From positions 1-32,273 of the forward strand of contig JAZSNH010000004.1 in assembly GCA_045536305.1 (NCBI GenBank): 32,273 bases of DNA, given 5' to 3'. Both the position numbers and the translations under genes were made by a program. The notes under the pieces are model-generated. The model searched no databases. It was not told the origin of the DNA and saw nothing but the letters and a program-made list of their open reading frames with translations. This document shows, one piece after another, positions 7,895 to 16,096 of this stretch (within the stretch, counting starts at the first letter, position 1; every line of letters begins with the position of its first letter). The DNA is from JAISGQ01 sp045536305 (GTDB lineage: Bacteria; Bacillota; Clostridia; Oscillospirales; Acutalibacteraceae).

Positions 7895-8188
7895 ATGAAT
7901 TGCAGAATTGCAGAATTGAGGAACAAGGATGTTATCAATGTGCGCGACGGAATATGCCTCGGTTATGTAAGTGATGTTGAGGTTGATACATGTACAGCGC
8001 GCGTGTGTTCAATCATAATTTACGGAAAAAGCAGATGCTTCGGACTGCTCGGAAGAGATGATGATTGCATTATTTGTTGGGAAGAAATTGAAATGATAGG
8101 GAAGGACACCATACTTGTAAATTGTACCGAACCTCCATGCCGCAGAAAACGAACGAGCATAATTGACAGCTTATTTGGATATAATTGA
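7895..8188 (+). CDS. YlmC/YmxH family sporulation-associated protein (PRC-barrel)
   Basis: A small protein of 97 residues with the PRC-barrel-like pattern of the YlmC/YmxH family. It opens with CRIAELRNKDVINVRDGICLG, continues with DVEVDTCTARVCSIIIYG and a GRDDDCIICWEEIEMIGKDTILV segment, and ends in a basic Arg-rich tail. These proteins are found in spore-forming Firmicutes; the molecular role is not established. The ATG at 7895 is chosen because GGGAGGTG (7879-7886) precedes it; an in-frame GTG or TTG further upstream would fall on the ribosome-binding site. It stands alone between the PPTase gene and a strong bidirectional terminator. Six cysteines in such a short protein are notable. Confidence 0.85.
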   Translation: MNCRIAELRNKDVINVRDGICLGYVSDVEVDTCTARVCSIIIYGKSRCFGLLGRDDDCIICWEEIEMIGKDTILVNCTEPPCRRKRTSIIDSLFGYN

Positions 8189-8235
8189 GAAATAAAGAAC
8201 ATAGCCCCGTAAAACAGGGCTATGTTCTTTATTTC
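8189..8235. terminator. Bidirectional intrinsic terminator
   Basis: A perfect 19-bp inverted repeat (8189-8207 with 8217-8235) around a 9-base loop, flanked by A-rich and T-rich tracts. It serves the YmxH-family gene on + and the convergent recombinase gene on -, whose stop codon lies inside the right arm. Confidence 0.92.
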
Positions 8236-9203
8236 TTCTTTTTTCCGTATGCAGACAGGGGATTGGAGAGAGCTGCTTGTTTCATTTGTTCGTCAGAAAT
8301 ATGTGTATATATTTGTGTTGTTCCAAGATTTTCATGACCTAAAATATCCTTTAGAATTCTAATATCAACATTGCCGTGCTGATACATCAGTGTCGCAGCA
8401 GTATGTCGTAATTTATGTACACTCATTTCATCAAGACCAATTTCAGACAAGTATTTTTTTACAATATACTGGACAGTTTTTGGACTTATTCTTTTCAGCT
8501 GTCTGCTGATAAACAGCGCATCTCGATCTTTGACACAATCTACAGGACGAACTTTTAAATATTCCGTAATAGCATCATTGCAAGAATCATTCAAATATAC
8601 AATACGTTGTTTGTTTCCTTTTCCTGTAATTCTTAACCTGCTATCATCGAGAATATCGCTTAAATTTATTCCAACAAGCTCGGATAAACGCATACCGCAG
8701 TTAAGAAACAAAGTTACGATACAATAATCACGAGCTTTATAAGGACCATCGATAATCTCCAATAATTTCTGACTTTGTTCAAGACTTAAAAACTTTGGCA
8801 AAACAGATTTAAGCTTTGGATTATCAAGATTTGCTGTGGGATTATCCTTAAGTAAACCTGTACGATTAGTCAGATAATCAAATAATGATCTTAATGCAGA
8901 AGATTTTCTCGAACGAGCTGCACCGTCGTTTTTTCGAACCGATGCAGTATAATTCATAAATTCAAAAATTTCTGTAAGTGTAACTTTTGATAAAAAATCA
9001 ACATCAACATTAATAATATCAACTGTTGATAAATCAGTTCCATAAGGAACGATTCCACGCATAACCTTAAGATATCTTAAAAAGGTTCTTATGTCCAAAA
9101 AATATTCCTCAACAGTTTTTGTTGATTTTCCTTTTACGGTTTCCAGATATCCAAAATAGCCTCTGAGTATGTCCGGAGCCTGCTGCATGTATTCTATTCT
9201 CAT
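8229..9203 (-). CDS. Tyrosine recombinase, XerC/XerD-like
   Basis: Site-specific tyrosine recombinase of about 324 residues, the size of chromosomal Xer proteins. It has an N-terminal SAM-like core-binding domain (about 10-120) and a C-terminal catalytic domain. The catalytic set is complete: Arg172 in CGMRLSELVGI, Lys195 in TGKGNKQR, His263 and Arg266 in HKLRHTAA, His290 in LGHENLGTTQ and nucleophile Tyr299 in IYTHI. The ATG at 9203 is chosen because GGGGGCAGAGGA precedes it. The alternative ATG at 9236 has no Shine-Dalgarno and lies only about 2 bases from the predicted transcription start. The gene stands alone, with no excisionase, relaxase or phage genes nearby. It could be a chromosome-dimer Xer protein or a relative with another target. 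Confidence 0.92.
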   Translation of the reverse strand: MRIEYMQQAPDILRGYFGYLETVKGKSTKTVEEYFLDIRTFLRYLKVMRGIVPYGTDLSTVDIINVDVDFLSKVTLTEIFEFMNYTASVRKNDGAARSRKSSALRSLFDYLTNRTGLLKDNPTANLDNPKLKSVLPKFLSLEQSQKLLEIIDGPYKARDYCIVTLFLNCGMRLSELVGINLSDILDDSRLRITGKGNKQRIVYLNDSCNDAITEYLKVRPVDCVKDRDALFISRQLKRISPKTVQYIVKKYLSEIGLDEMSVHKLRHTAATLMYQHGNVDIRILKDILGHENLGTTQIYTHISDEQMKQAALSNPLSAYGKKKK

Positions 9204-9217
9204 TTTCCTCTGCCCCC

Positions 9218-9247
9218 AATTATACAAAATATTCATTTTGTATAATT
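9218..9247. repeat. 13-bp perfect inverted repeat at the recombinase promoter
   Basis: AATTATACAAAAT (9218-9230) and ATTTTGTATAATT (9235-9247) are perfect inverted copies separated by 4 bases. The right arm overlaps the -10 element and the left arm covers the early transcribed region. This is the geometry of an operator, or of a recombinase binding site. Confidence 0.8.
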
Positions 9248-9273
9248 ATATCACACTCATATTCCACTGTCAA
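9245..9273 (-). promoter_or_regulatory. Perfect consensus promoter for the recombinase gene
   Basis: Read on the - strand: TTGACA (9273-9268), a 17-base spacer and TATAAT (9250-9245), an exact sigma-A consensus. The predicted start of transcription is near 9238. Confidence 0.88.
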
Positions 9274-9330
9274 GTTTATTATTTTTCTCCTCTTTGAAAT
9301 AATTATCTTATGGATTTAAGTGTCTCATTA

Positions 9331-9339
9331 TGATATAAT
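9331..9339 (+). promoter_or_regulatory. Extended -10 promoter for the alpha/beta hydrolase gene
   Basis: TGATATAAT is an extended -10 element (TGnTATAAT) 20 bases before the start codon. No convincing -35 is visible upstream, which is compatible with extended -10 promoters. Confidence 0.55.
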
Positions 9340-9359
9340 ATTTTCAAGGAGTGAAATGT

Positions 9360-10166
9360 ATGAAAAAACCACATAAAGCGTTAGTGGCGCTGCCCGTTGC
9401 ACTTGCTGTCTTTTTTGTTGCTAATGGAATGGCTTCCAATTATATATTTAAACATATTACATTTTCCATGTTTGACAATGTTGAAAAAGTATCCGAGACT
9501 GACGAATCTGTTATTACATTAAATATCGGTCAGCTTGTCGGATACGCACGCAGTACAGATTTTACTGTTCCCAAAAAAACAATTATTTATTTTGGCGGTG
9601 CCGGTGAAATAGCTTATAACAGTACAATCAAACATCTTGGTAAATTTGATGATTTTGTGTTTATCAGTGTTGATTATCCCGGCACTCAGGACAGCGGCGG
9701 TGAAATGACTCTTGAGGAAATGCAGTTTGCCGCAATGCAGATATTTGATTATGCCAGGCTGCTTGACTATGTTGATAATGATAATATCTATATTGTTGGG
9801 TACAGTTACGGAACAGGAATGGCAACATATTTAGCCTCAAAACGTGATTGTGCAGGACTTGTCCTTGTTTCTCCTTACAGAGATCTTCTGGATTTGTATG
9901 ATTCTCGGGTTCCTATATATAGTAAGCTTTTCAAAGGATTTGTCACAGATAATATAGATACAAAATCGTATGCTCCAGATGTTTCGTCAAAAACTTTGAT
10001 CATAACCTCAGAGGATGATGAGACCTTCTCCCCCGACATTGCAGATTCACTGGCAGAAAAGTTTTGCAATTCCGATACAAATTTATATAAGTACGAAGAT
10101 TTAAATCATGCCGATTACTTTACGGATGAACGAGTAATTTTACAAATCAATAATTTCTGCAATTAG
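9360..10166 (+). CDS. Membrane-anchored or secreted alpha/beta hydrolase
   Basis: A 268-residue protein with a basic N-terminus and one hydrophobic segment (about residues 5-26) that acts as a signal or membrane anchor, so the catalytic domain is probably outside the membrane. The body is an alpha/beta hydrolase. The nucleophile elbow is GYSYG (Ser149), the likely acid is in TSEDDETFSP (about residues 219-220) and the His is in LNHADYF (His250). VDYPGTQDSGG resembles the oxyanion region of BAAT/dienelactone-type hydrolases. The ATG at 9360 is chosen because AAGGAG (9346-9351) is spaced 8 bases from it. It is monocistronic between its own promoter and a convergent terminator. The substrate is not predictable. 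Confidence 0.85.
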   Translation: MKKPHKALVALPVALAVFFVANGMASNYIFKHITFSMFDNVEKVSETDESVITLNIGQLVGYARSTDFTVPKKTIIYFGGAGEIAYNSTIKHLGKFDDFVFISVDYPGTQDSGGEMTLEEMQFAAMQIFDYARLLDYVDNDNIYIVGYSYGTGMATYLASKRDCAGLVLVSPYRDLLDLYDSRVPIYSKLFKGFVTDNIDTKSYAPDVSSKTLIITSEDDETFSPDIADSLAEKFCNSDTNLYKYEDLNHADYFTDERVILQINNFCN

Positions 10167-10170
10167 CAAA

Positions 10171-10206
10171 AAGCCCAGCTCTAAATGATTTTTCAGAGCT
10201 GGACTT
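10171..10206. terminator. Terminator between convergent genes
   Basis: CCAGCTCT (10175-10182) pairs with AGAGCTGG (10195-10202), and the stem can extend outward past one mismatch. On the - strand it is followed by CTTTTTG, so it best fits the end of the DUF3006 operon, but it also ends the hydrolase gene. Confidence 0.75.
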
Positions 10207-10211
10207 AAAAT

Positions 10212-10430
10212 TTATGAGAAAAGACTTTTTTGTTTATTAAGGTTTGCTTTGCTTTTTTCGGCAGTAAGAGCTTCATCGACAGAAAGAGTTCCGTCATCTG
10301 AAATCCTTAAACAAGTTCCTTCCTTGACTCCCGTTGGAAGCTCCTGCGTAGGTATTGCAAACTTAGCTCCGTCCTTGTCTTCGCAAATTGCATAAATGCC
10401 TTCAAAGCGATCAATTGATAAAATTTTCAT
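10212..10430 (-). CDS. DUF3006 family protein
   Basis: A 72-residue protein that opens MKILSIDRFEGIYAICED and continues with FAIPTQELPTGVKEGTCLRI, matching the small beta-barrel DUF3006 family. Members of this family are commonly encoded beside ComEC-like metallo-beta-lactamase proteins, as here: its ATG shares one base with the stop codon of the upstream gene at 10430. A good Shine-Dalgarno (AGGAG) precedes the start. The molecular role is unknown. The tail is Lys/Ser-rich and probably unstructured. It is the last gene of the long reverse cluster. Confidence 0.82.
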   Translation of the reverse strand: MKILSIDRFEGIYAICEDKDGAKFAIPTQELPTGVKEGTCLRISDDGTLSVDEALTAEKSKANLNKQKSLFS

Positions 10431-11467
10431 TATATTTCTCCTGTTCGGTTTTCAATAAATCTTTTGCCGTCAGTATAGTACACAAACGACCCTTCCAAGT
10501 CAGTTCGCCGATATTTTATTTCACATTTATCGAGTATGCGAAGAACTGATTTATGAGGATGTCCGTAATCGTTGTTCTTACCGCAGCATATATATGCATA
10601 TTTTGGTTTGATTTGGCTTATAAACGTAAATAAGCTTGATTTGTCGCTTCCATGATGTGAAACCTTCATCAAATCGGCGTGAATATCAGAATAGCTTTCC
10701 ATTATCTCGTATTCAACAAAATGAGTAATATCTCCTGCAGAGAAAAAGCTTACATCACCGCATTTTATAAGAACAGCGACAGAATAGTCATTTAAATCAA
10801 CATAATTATTGTTAGACGGAGATATTATCTCCATATTTGCATAGTCAGTAAGCTTATATATATTACCTTGCTTTGCACTGTCTACGATCATTCCTTTTTC
10901 CTTCTGTGCAAGCGCAGCATCAAGAAAATCTGAATATGTTTTTCCTGTTGGAATCAAGCTTTCATCTACATCAGGAATAATCAGCCGTCCGACCTCAATG
11001 TTATTTAAAACTGTATCAAGTCCGCCGATATGGTCTGAATGAGGATGGGTTCCTATAACATAATCGAGTCTTTTGATTCCAAGATCATTGATATAATCAA
11101 GAACATCACCGCCTTTACCGTTTTCTCCGGCATCTATCAGTACAGTAATGTCACCGACTCTGATCAATGTACTATCCCCCTGCCCTACATCGACAGCATG
11201 AACAGACATCAATATTTCTCCATCGAGCACATCTTCATACTCAGAAGGCTCTTCCTGAGGGGAATTGCTAAGCTGCTGAAACATCTGAGACCAACTTGGC
11301 ATCCCTGTCTCGGGACGTAACTGACCAATTGTAAGTATTATAATACACACTGCCGCCAGCACATATATCGATGATTGTCTTAAGCGCTTTTTAAATCTTT
11401 TTTGATCGGCTATGATGGCTGCTTTTGTTTTTTCTTGTATGTTTTTTGGGGTCTTTTTTTGTTCCAT
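10430..11467 (-). CDS. ComEC/Rec2-like metallo-beta-lactamase-fold hydrolase, membrane anchored
   Basis: A 345-residue protein with a basic cytoplasmic N-terminus, one transmembrane segment (about 33-50) and an extracytoplasmic metallo-beta-lactamase domain like the C-terminal domain of ComEC. Motifs seen are DVGQGDST (93-100), the metal-binding HPHSDH (141-146), SAGDITHF with the bridging Asp (Asp246) and SHHGSDKS (270-277). Free-standing versions are thought to be secreted nucleases or phosphodiesterases; no channel domain is present. The ATG at 11467 lies 77 bases inside the end of the upstream radical SAM gene and has only a weak AAGAAG ribosome-binding site. Translation may therefore depend on the upstream ribosomes. 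A DUF3006 gene overlaps its stop. Confidence 0.88.
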   Translation of the reverse strand: MEQKKTPKNIQEKTKAAIIADQKRFKKRLRQSSIYVLAAVCIIILTIGQLRPETGMPSWSQMFQQLSNSPQEEPSEYEDVLDGEILMSVHAVDVGQGDSTLIRVGDITVLIDAGENGKGGDVLDYINDLGIKRLDYVIGTHPHSDHIGGLDTVLNNIEVGRLIIPDVDESLIPTGKTYSDFLDAALAQKEKGMIVDSAKQGNIYKLTDYANMEIISPSNNNYVDLNDYSVAVLIKCGDVSFFSAGDITHFVEYEIMESYSDIHADLMKVSHHGSDKSSLFTFISQIKPKYAYICCGKNNDYGHPHKSVLRILDKCEIKYRRTDLEGSFVYYTDGKRFIENRTGEI

Positions 11468-13283
11468 TGCTTCTTGATTTCACTCCCTGTCCGCTACGTG
11501 GCTTAATAAGGCATTCCGATGAATAACCGATCAGATCACTGCGGCCGCATTTACGCAGTGCACGCTCCACTATATCTCTGTTTTCGGGCTTAAAATATTG
11601 CAAAAGAGCACGCTGCTCCTTCTTTTGCTCGGGAGAGCGCGGAACATAAACTTCTGAAAGCGTGTACGGGTCAAGTCCTGTATAATACATGCATGTGGAT
11701 ATAGTGCCCGGAGTAGGATAGAAATCCTGAACCTGTTCAGGGTGAAGTCCTTCTTTTTTCAAAAACAGCGCAAGATCTACAGCATCGTTAAGTGTACTGC
11801 CCGGATGGCTGCTCATAAGGTACGGAACAAGGAACTGCTTTTTATCCGCCTGACCCGAAAGCTCATAGTACTTTTTCCTGAACTTAACATATACCTCTAT
11901 ATGCGGTTTGCCCATTTTATCAAGCACCGCATTACTGCAATGCTCAGGCGCAACCTTGAGCTGGCCGCTTACATGATGCTTGACAAGTTCTTTGAAAAAT
12001 TCATCGTTTTCGTCCTGCATAAGATAATCGAACCTAATGCCTGAACGAATAAAAATCTTTTTGATCTTTGGAATAGAACGCAATTTTCTAAGTATTCTTA
12101 AATATTCACTGTGATCTGCAATAAGATTTTTACAAGGCTCGGGGGCGAGACACCTCTTACCCTTGCACAGTCCGTTTTTGCTTTGTATATCACAGGAATT
12201 TCGTCTGAAATTTGCTGTAGGTCCTCCGACATCATGTATATACCCTTTAAAATCCGGCATCTGAGTTATAGCCTTAACCTCACGAATAAGCGATTCCTCG
12301 CTTCTTGTGGTTATCTGTCTTCCCTGATGAAATGCAAGAGAACAGAAAGCACAAGCACCAAAACAGCCTCGGTTATGAACAACAGAGAATTTTACTTCTT
12401 CTATTGCAGGTACTCCGCCGAGAGCTTTATATGACGGATGATAATCTCTTTCATAAGGAAGCTCATACACCCTATCAAATTCTTCTGTCGATAAAGGTGG
12501 CTGCGGAGGATTTTGCACAAGCAGCATATCACTGTGACGCTGAATTACTGTTTTTCCTCTGACAGCATCGTGCTCATCCTGTTGTATTCTGCAGGAAACC
12601 GCATATTCCTTTTTCGAAGCACATACAGCCTCAAAGCTCGGACACTGAGCAACAGAGCGCGGTTTATATTCCGATGCGGGGATAACAACACAAGTGCCGC
12701 GAACATCATTTATTGCTTTTACAGGTTCATAGGAAGCAAGCCTGTGAGCAATTTCCAATGTCTGATACTCGCCCATTCCATAACTTAGAATATCGGCGCC
12801 TGATTCTATCAGAATAGATGGTCTTACGGCATCATCCCAGTAGTCATAATGGGCAAAACGCCTGAGTGATGCCTCAAGCCCGCCAATAATGACAGGAACA
12901 TCAGGATATGCTTTTTTAGCAAGACGCGAATATACGATAGTCGGACGATCGGGCCTCTTCCCTGCTTTTCCACCCGGAGAATAATAATCATCGCTTCTTT
13001 TTCTTTTGGCCGCCGTGTAATGTGCAACCATTGAATCAATATTTCCGCCATTTATCATAAAACCGAGCCGCGGCTCGCCAAAGCGTTTAAAATCACGCTC
13101 ATCTGCCCAGCTTGGCTGAGCCAGTACAGCAACCTTAAATCCATCAGCTTCGAGTATTCTGCTTATGATCGCAGTGCCAAAGCTCGGGTGGTCAACATAA
13201 GCATCAGCTGTAACTAATACAAAGTCAACCTGCTCCCACGAAAGCAGGTCGACTTCTTTTTTTGTAATTGGTAAAAAAGCCAT
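11391..13283 (-). CDS. YgiQ family radical SAM protein
   Basis: A 630-residue radical SAM enzyme of the YgiQ family, whose reaction is not established. The N-terminal part begins MAFLPITKKEVDLL and contains VTADAYVDHPSFG, both characteristic of the family. The cluster-binding CFGACAFC gives Cys307, Cys311 and Cys314. A second Cys-rich segment (LCKGKRCLAPEPC) and DFYPTPGT follow. The last ~35 residues are Lys/Arg/Ser-rich and probably disordered. The ATG at 13283 is chosen because GAGGAGT precedes it and the family start matches; a longer frame to 13343 would overlap ftsK heavily. It begins 1 base after the ftsK stop, so it is in the same operon. Its end overlaps the next gene by 77 bases. Confidence 0.92.
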   Translation of the reverse strand: MAFLPITKKEVDLLSWEQVDFVLVTADAYVDHPSFGTAIISRILEADGFKVAVLAQPSWADERDFKRFGEPRLGFMINGGNIDSMVAHYTAAKRKRSDDYYSPGGKAGKRPDRPTIVYSRLAKKAYPDVPVIIGGLEASLRRFAHYDYWDDAVRPSILIESGADILSYGMGEYQTLEIAHRLASYEPVKAINDVRGTCVVIPASEYKPRSVAQCPSFEAVCASKKEYAVSCRIQQDEHDAVRGKTVIQRHSDMLLVQNPPQPPLSTEEFDRVYELPYERDYHPSYKALGGVPAIEEVKFSVVHNRGCFGACAFCSLAFHQGRQITTRSEESLIREVKAITQMPDFKGYIHDVGGPTANFRRNSCDIQSKNGLCKGKRCLAPEPCKNLIADHSEYLRILRKLRSIPKIKKIFIRSGIRFDYLMQDENDEFFKELVKHHVSGQLKVAPEHCSNAVLDKMGKPHIEVYVKFRKKYYELSGQADKKQFLVPYLMSSHPGSTLNDAVDLALFLKKEGLHPEQVQDFYPTPGTISTCMYYTGLDPYTLSEVYVPRSPEQKKEQRALLQYFKPENRDIVERALRKCGRSDLIGYSSECLIKPRSGQGVKSRSNGTKKDPKKHTRKNKSSHHSRSKKI

Positions 13284-13284
13284 A

Positions 13285-16077
13285 TTACTCCTCTGTATCA
13301 TCAATATCAAAAGGAAGACCATTGTCTTCAAAGCTGCCGTCAATGGCTATAGGTGCAGGTGATGACATGTTCATTTCGAGCCATTGTGTTTTTGTCATAA
13401 GAACCTTTCTTGGCTTAGAGCCTTCATAGGATCCGACTATTCCTCGCTCCTCAAGCTGATCTATCAGCTTGCCTGCACGTGCATAACCAACACCGAGCTT
13501 TCTTTGAAGAAGTGAAACCGATGCCTGTCCTGCCTGAATAACAGCTTCTATTGCCTTTGACATGGTCGGGTCTTCGTCTACAAAGCCTCCGCCATCCTTG
13601 CCCGATGAATCGGGTTTGCCCTTTTCATTTTCAGCAGCTTTACGTTCGATCTCCTCTGTAATGCTTTCATCATACTCGGCATCACCGTTTCTTTTAAGGA
13701 AACCTATAACATCGCCAACCTCTTCATCGCTCACAAAGCATCCCTGCACACGTTTCGGTGTGCTTGCACCCATAGGATTATAGAGCATATCTCCGTAACC
13801 GATAAGTGTTTCAGCGCCTCCCGATCCAAGAATTGTAGTTGAGTCGATTCTCGAAGAAACAGTGAGAGCGATTCGGCTGGGGATATTATTTTTTATTGTA
13901 CCGGTTATAACGTCAACAGAAGGACGCTGTGTGGCAAGTATAATGTGCATGCCTGCTGCACGTGCCATTGCCGCAAGACGTGCAATGGAATCTTCAACCT
14001 CTTTCGGAGTCGTTTGCATAAGGTCAGCCATTTCATCAATAACAATGATTATTTTAGAAAGCTTTTCAAATTCTCCAGTTTTTTCGGCTAAGTCATTGTA
14101 AGAATTGATGCTTCGAACATTTTTACCCTGAAGCATTTCATAACGCTTTTCCATTTCGACAACTGCCCACTGGAGAACACCTGCCGCTTTTTTGGGATTA
14201 CTTACAACTGGTACCAAAAGATGAGGAATACCGTTGTAAATTTCAAATTCTACCTTTTTAGGATCAACCAAAACCATGCGAAGCTCGTCAGGTGTGTATT
14301 TGTACATAAGACTTATAAGCATGGAGTTTACACATACCGATTTACCGGATCCTGTTGAACCGGCAATAAGAAGGTGAGGCATCTTAGCAAGATCGCATGT
14401 AATAATATTTCCTTCTATATCTTTGCCGAGAACACAGGACAAAGAACCTTTGACATCTCTGAATACATCAGAGTCAATAAGCTCACGTATCGAAACGGTA
14501 TTTCTCTTTGTATTAGGGATTTCTATACCTACAGCGGCTTTTCCCGGAATTGGAGCCTCAATACGAACGGATTTTGCTGCAAGTCGGAGCTTTATATCAT
14601 TTGCAAGGGTTGTTATCTTGCTGATTTTAACGCCCGGTGCAGGAACGATTTCAAACCTTGTTACCGTAGGTCCACGGCTTATATCCGAAACTGCAGCCTT
14701 AACGCCGTACTCCTCAAGTGTTGCAATAAGACGCTTTGCATTTTCACGAAGCTCTGCTGTCATATCGATGCTTTCATTTTTTGCTTCTTTCAGAAGATCA
14801 ATGGGAGGAAATATATATGCTTCGCGTTCAGGCACTTTTTCTGCTTCGTTCTGTGCGATCTCTTCAGCAACAGATTCTGCTTGTTCAATGATCTCATCAG
14901 CTTTTGTCTGCTTTTTTGATGCAGGCTTTTTCGGCTGATCGGGAGCACCGACCTTTTTAATTATTTCGTCAAGCTCCTTGTTTTCCGATTCATCAGATGT
15001 ATTATTGAAGGGTTCGTCAATTATGTTTTGATTTTTCGGCTTTGTATCTAAAATATCAGGTGCAGACCCTAAGGATTTAACTTTATTTTTCTTTGTCTTT
15101 TTAGGCTCTTCCTCAGGCTTCTCATCTCCAGTGTATGCGGAATATAAAACTTTGAATTTTTCGTTTAATTCATCGTCAAATTCATCGTCATCCATAAAGA
15201 CGGGAGTTGATTTTTTTCTCTTAACAGAATTTGCTTCTGTTCTTGAATAAGCATATTCATCATCGTCGACAAGCATATTTGCAGCCTTTTGTTTATCCTC
15301 GATGATCCTGTATCGCCCTTTATTTCTGTGATTATTATTTTGTTCCTTATTAACTTTTTCGGAGACCTCTTCCCTTTTTATACGCTCCTGTTTTATATGT
15401 TCTTTTTGATCGGAAAGTTTGGTTTTTGCATTTTTGAAAGGCTTTGAAACAAATTCAACAAGCTCTGCAACTGTTGTTTTCGTTGTTATCATTACAAAAA
15501 CAAAAACAGACAAAAGCCATATTATTATTGTTCCGACTTTACCAATATATTTAACTGCAAGTCCACCTGTGATACCGCCGATAAGACCTGCGCCGGAATA
15601 CATTTTTCCGGATTTCATGGAATTTGTTATTATTTCCTTTGATGTGTACACATCGGCATTTTTAACAGTAAAAAATGCAAACGCGACTGAGATAAGCAAT
15701 AGCAGTGTTAAAAACCAAAAAGAACGCAGAGTAATAATTTTTGACGGCAGCTCCTGCGCCAGCATAACGGTAAGTATCAGCAATGAAATAAACCAAAGGA
15801 CGGCAGGTACGCCAAAAACACCGTATATGGCCTCATGCACCGAAAGCCATATACCGGAACCTTTGATTATAGAAACAAACAAAAACAATACACCCAATGA
15901 AAAAAGAATAACCATGGCAACCTGACGGCTGAAGGTATTATCAATGCTCGGGGCAGGCTGCGCCTTTTTAGATCCGTTGTTTTTCTTCGCTGTTGATCCC
16001 TTGGAAGCACTGCCCTTTTTCATCTCTGATTTAGGAGTATTTTTCGCTCTTGCAGGCGTTGTTCGCTTTTCCGCCAT
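13285..16077 (-). CDS. ftsK: DNA translocase FtsK/SpoIIIE
   Basis: Membrane-anchored hexameric DNA pump that clears chromosomal DNA from the division or sporulation septum. In the 930-residue product a Lys-rich cytoplasmic head (1-50) precedes four or so membrane helices between about 52 and 198. A long acidic/basic linker follows (about 210-430), then the motor with Walker A GSTGSGKS (573-580) and Walker B IIIVIDEMADLM (676-687). The winged-helix gamma domain that reads DNA orientation sequences lies at about 830-895 (VSLLQRKLGVGYARAGKLIDQLE). The start has AAGGGTGG upstream. In Bacillus subtilis the homologue spoIIIE follows tepA and ylzJ; here uppP lies between. The sporulation versus vegetative role cannot be separated by sequence. 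Confidence 0.97.
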   Translation of the reverse strand: MAEKRTTPARAKNTPKSEMKKGSASKGSTAKKNNGSKKAQPAPSIDNTFSRQVAMVILFSLGVLFLFVSIIKGSGIWLSVHEAIYGVFGVPAVLWFISLLILTVMLAQELPSKIITLRSFWFLTLLLLISVAFAFFTVKNADVYTSKEIITNSMKSGKMYSGAGLIGGITGGLAVKYIGKVGTIIIWLLSVFVFVMITTKTTVAELVEFVSKPFKNAKTKLSDQKEHIKQERIKREEVSEKVNKEQNNNHRNKGRYRIIEDKQKAANMLVDDDEYAYSRTEANSVKRKKSTPVFMDDDEFDDELNEKFKVLYSAYTGDEKPEEEPKKTKKNKVKSLGSAPDILDTKPKNQNIIDEPFNNTSDESENKELDEIIKKVGAPDQPKKPASKKQTKADEIIEQAESVAEEIAQNEAEKVPEREAYIFPPIDLLKEAKNESIDMTAELRENAKRLIATLEEYGVKAAVSDISRGPTVTRFEIVPAPGVKISKITTLANDIKLRLAAKSVRIEAPIPGKAAVGIEIPNTKRNTVSIRELIDSDVFRDVKGSLSCVLGKDIEGNIITCDLAKMPHLLIAGSTGSGKSVCVNSMLISLMYKYTPDELRMVLVDPKKVEFEIYNGIPHLLVPVVSNPKKAAGVLQWAVVEMEKRYEMLQGKNVRSINSYNDLAEKTGEFEKLSKIIIVIDEMADLMQTTPKEVEDSIARLAAMARAAGMHIILATQRPSVDVITGTIKNNIPSRIALTVSSRIDSTTILGSGGAETLIGYGDMLYNPMGASTPKRVQGCFVSDEEVGDVIGFLKRNGDAEYDESITEEIERKAAENEKGKPDSSGKDGGGFVDEDPTMSKAIEAVIQAGQASVSLLQRKLGVGYARAGKLIDQLEERGIVGSYEGSKPRKVLMTKTQWLEMNMSSPAPIAIDGSFEDNGLPFDIDDTEE

Positions 16078-16096
16078 TTTAATTAACCACCCTTAT

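Noticed and set aside
8229..9203. Tyrosine recombinase as the integrase of an integrated element
   Set aside because: Its size and motifs are Xer-like, flanking genes are core genes, and no att-like direct repeats, tRNA gene or phage/conjugation genes were seen.
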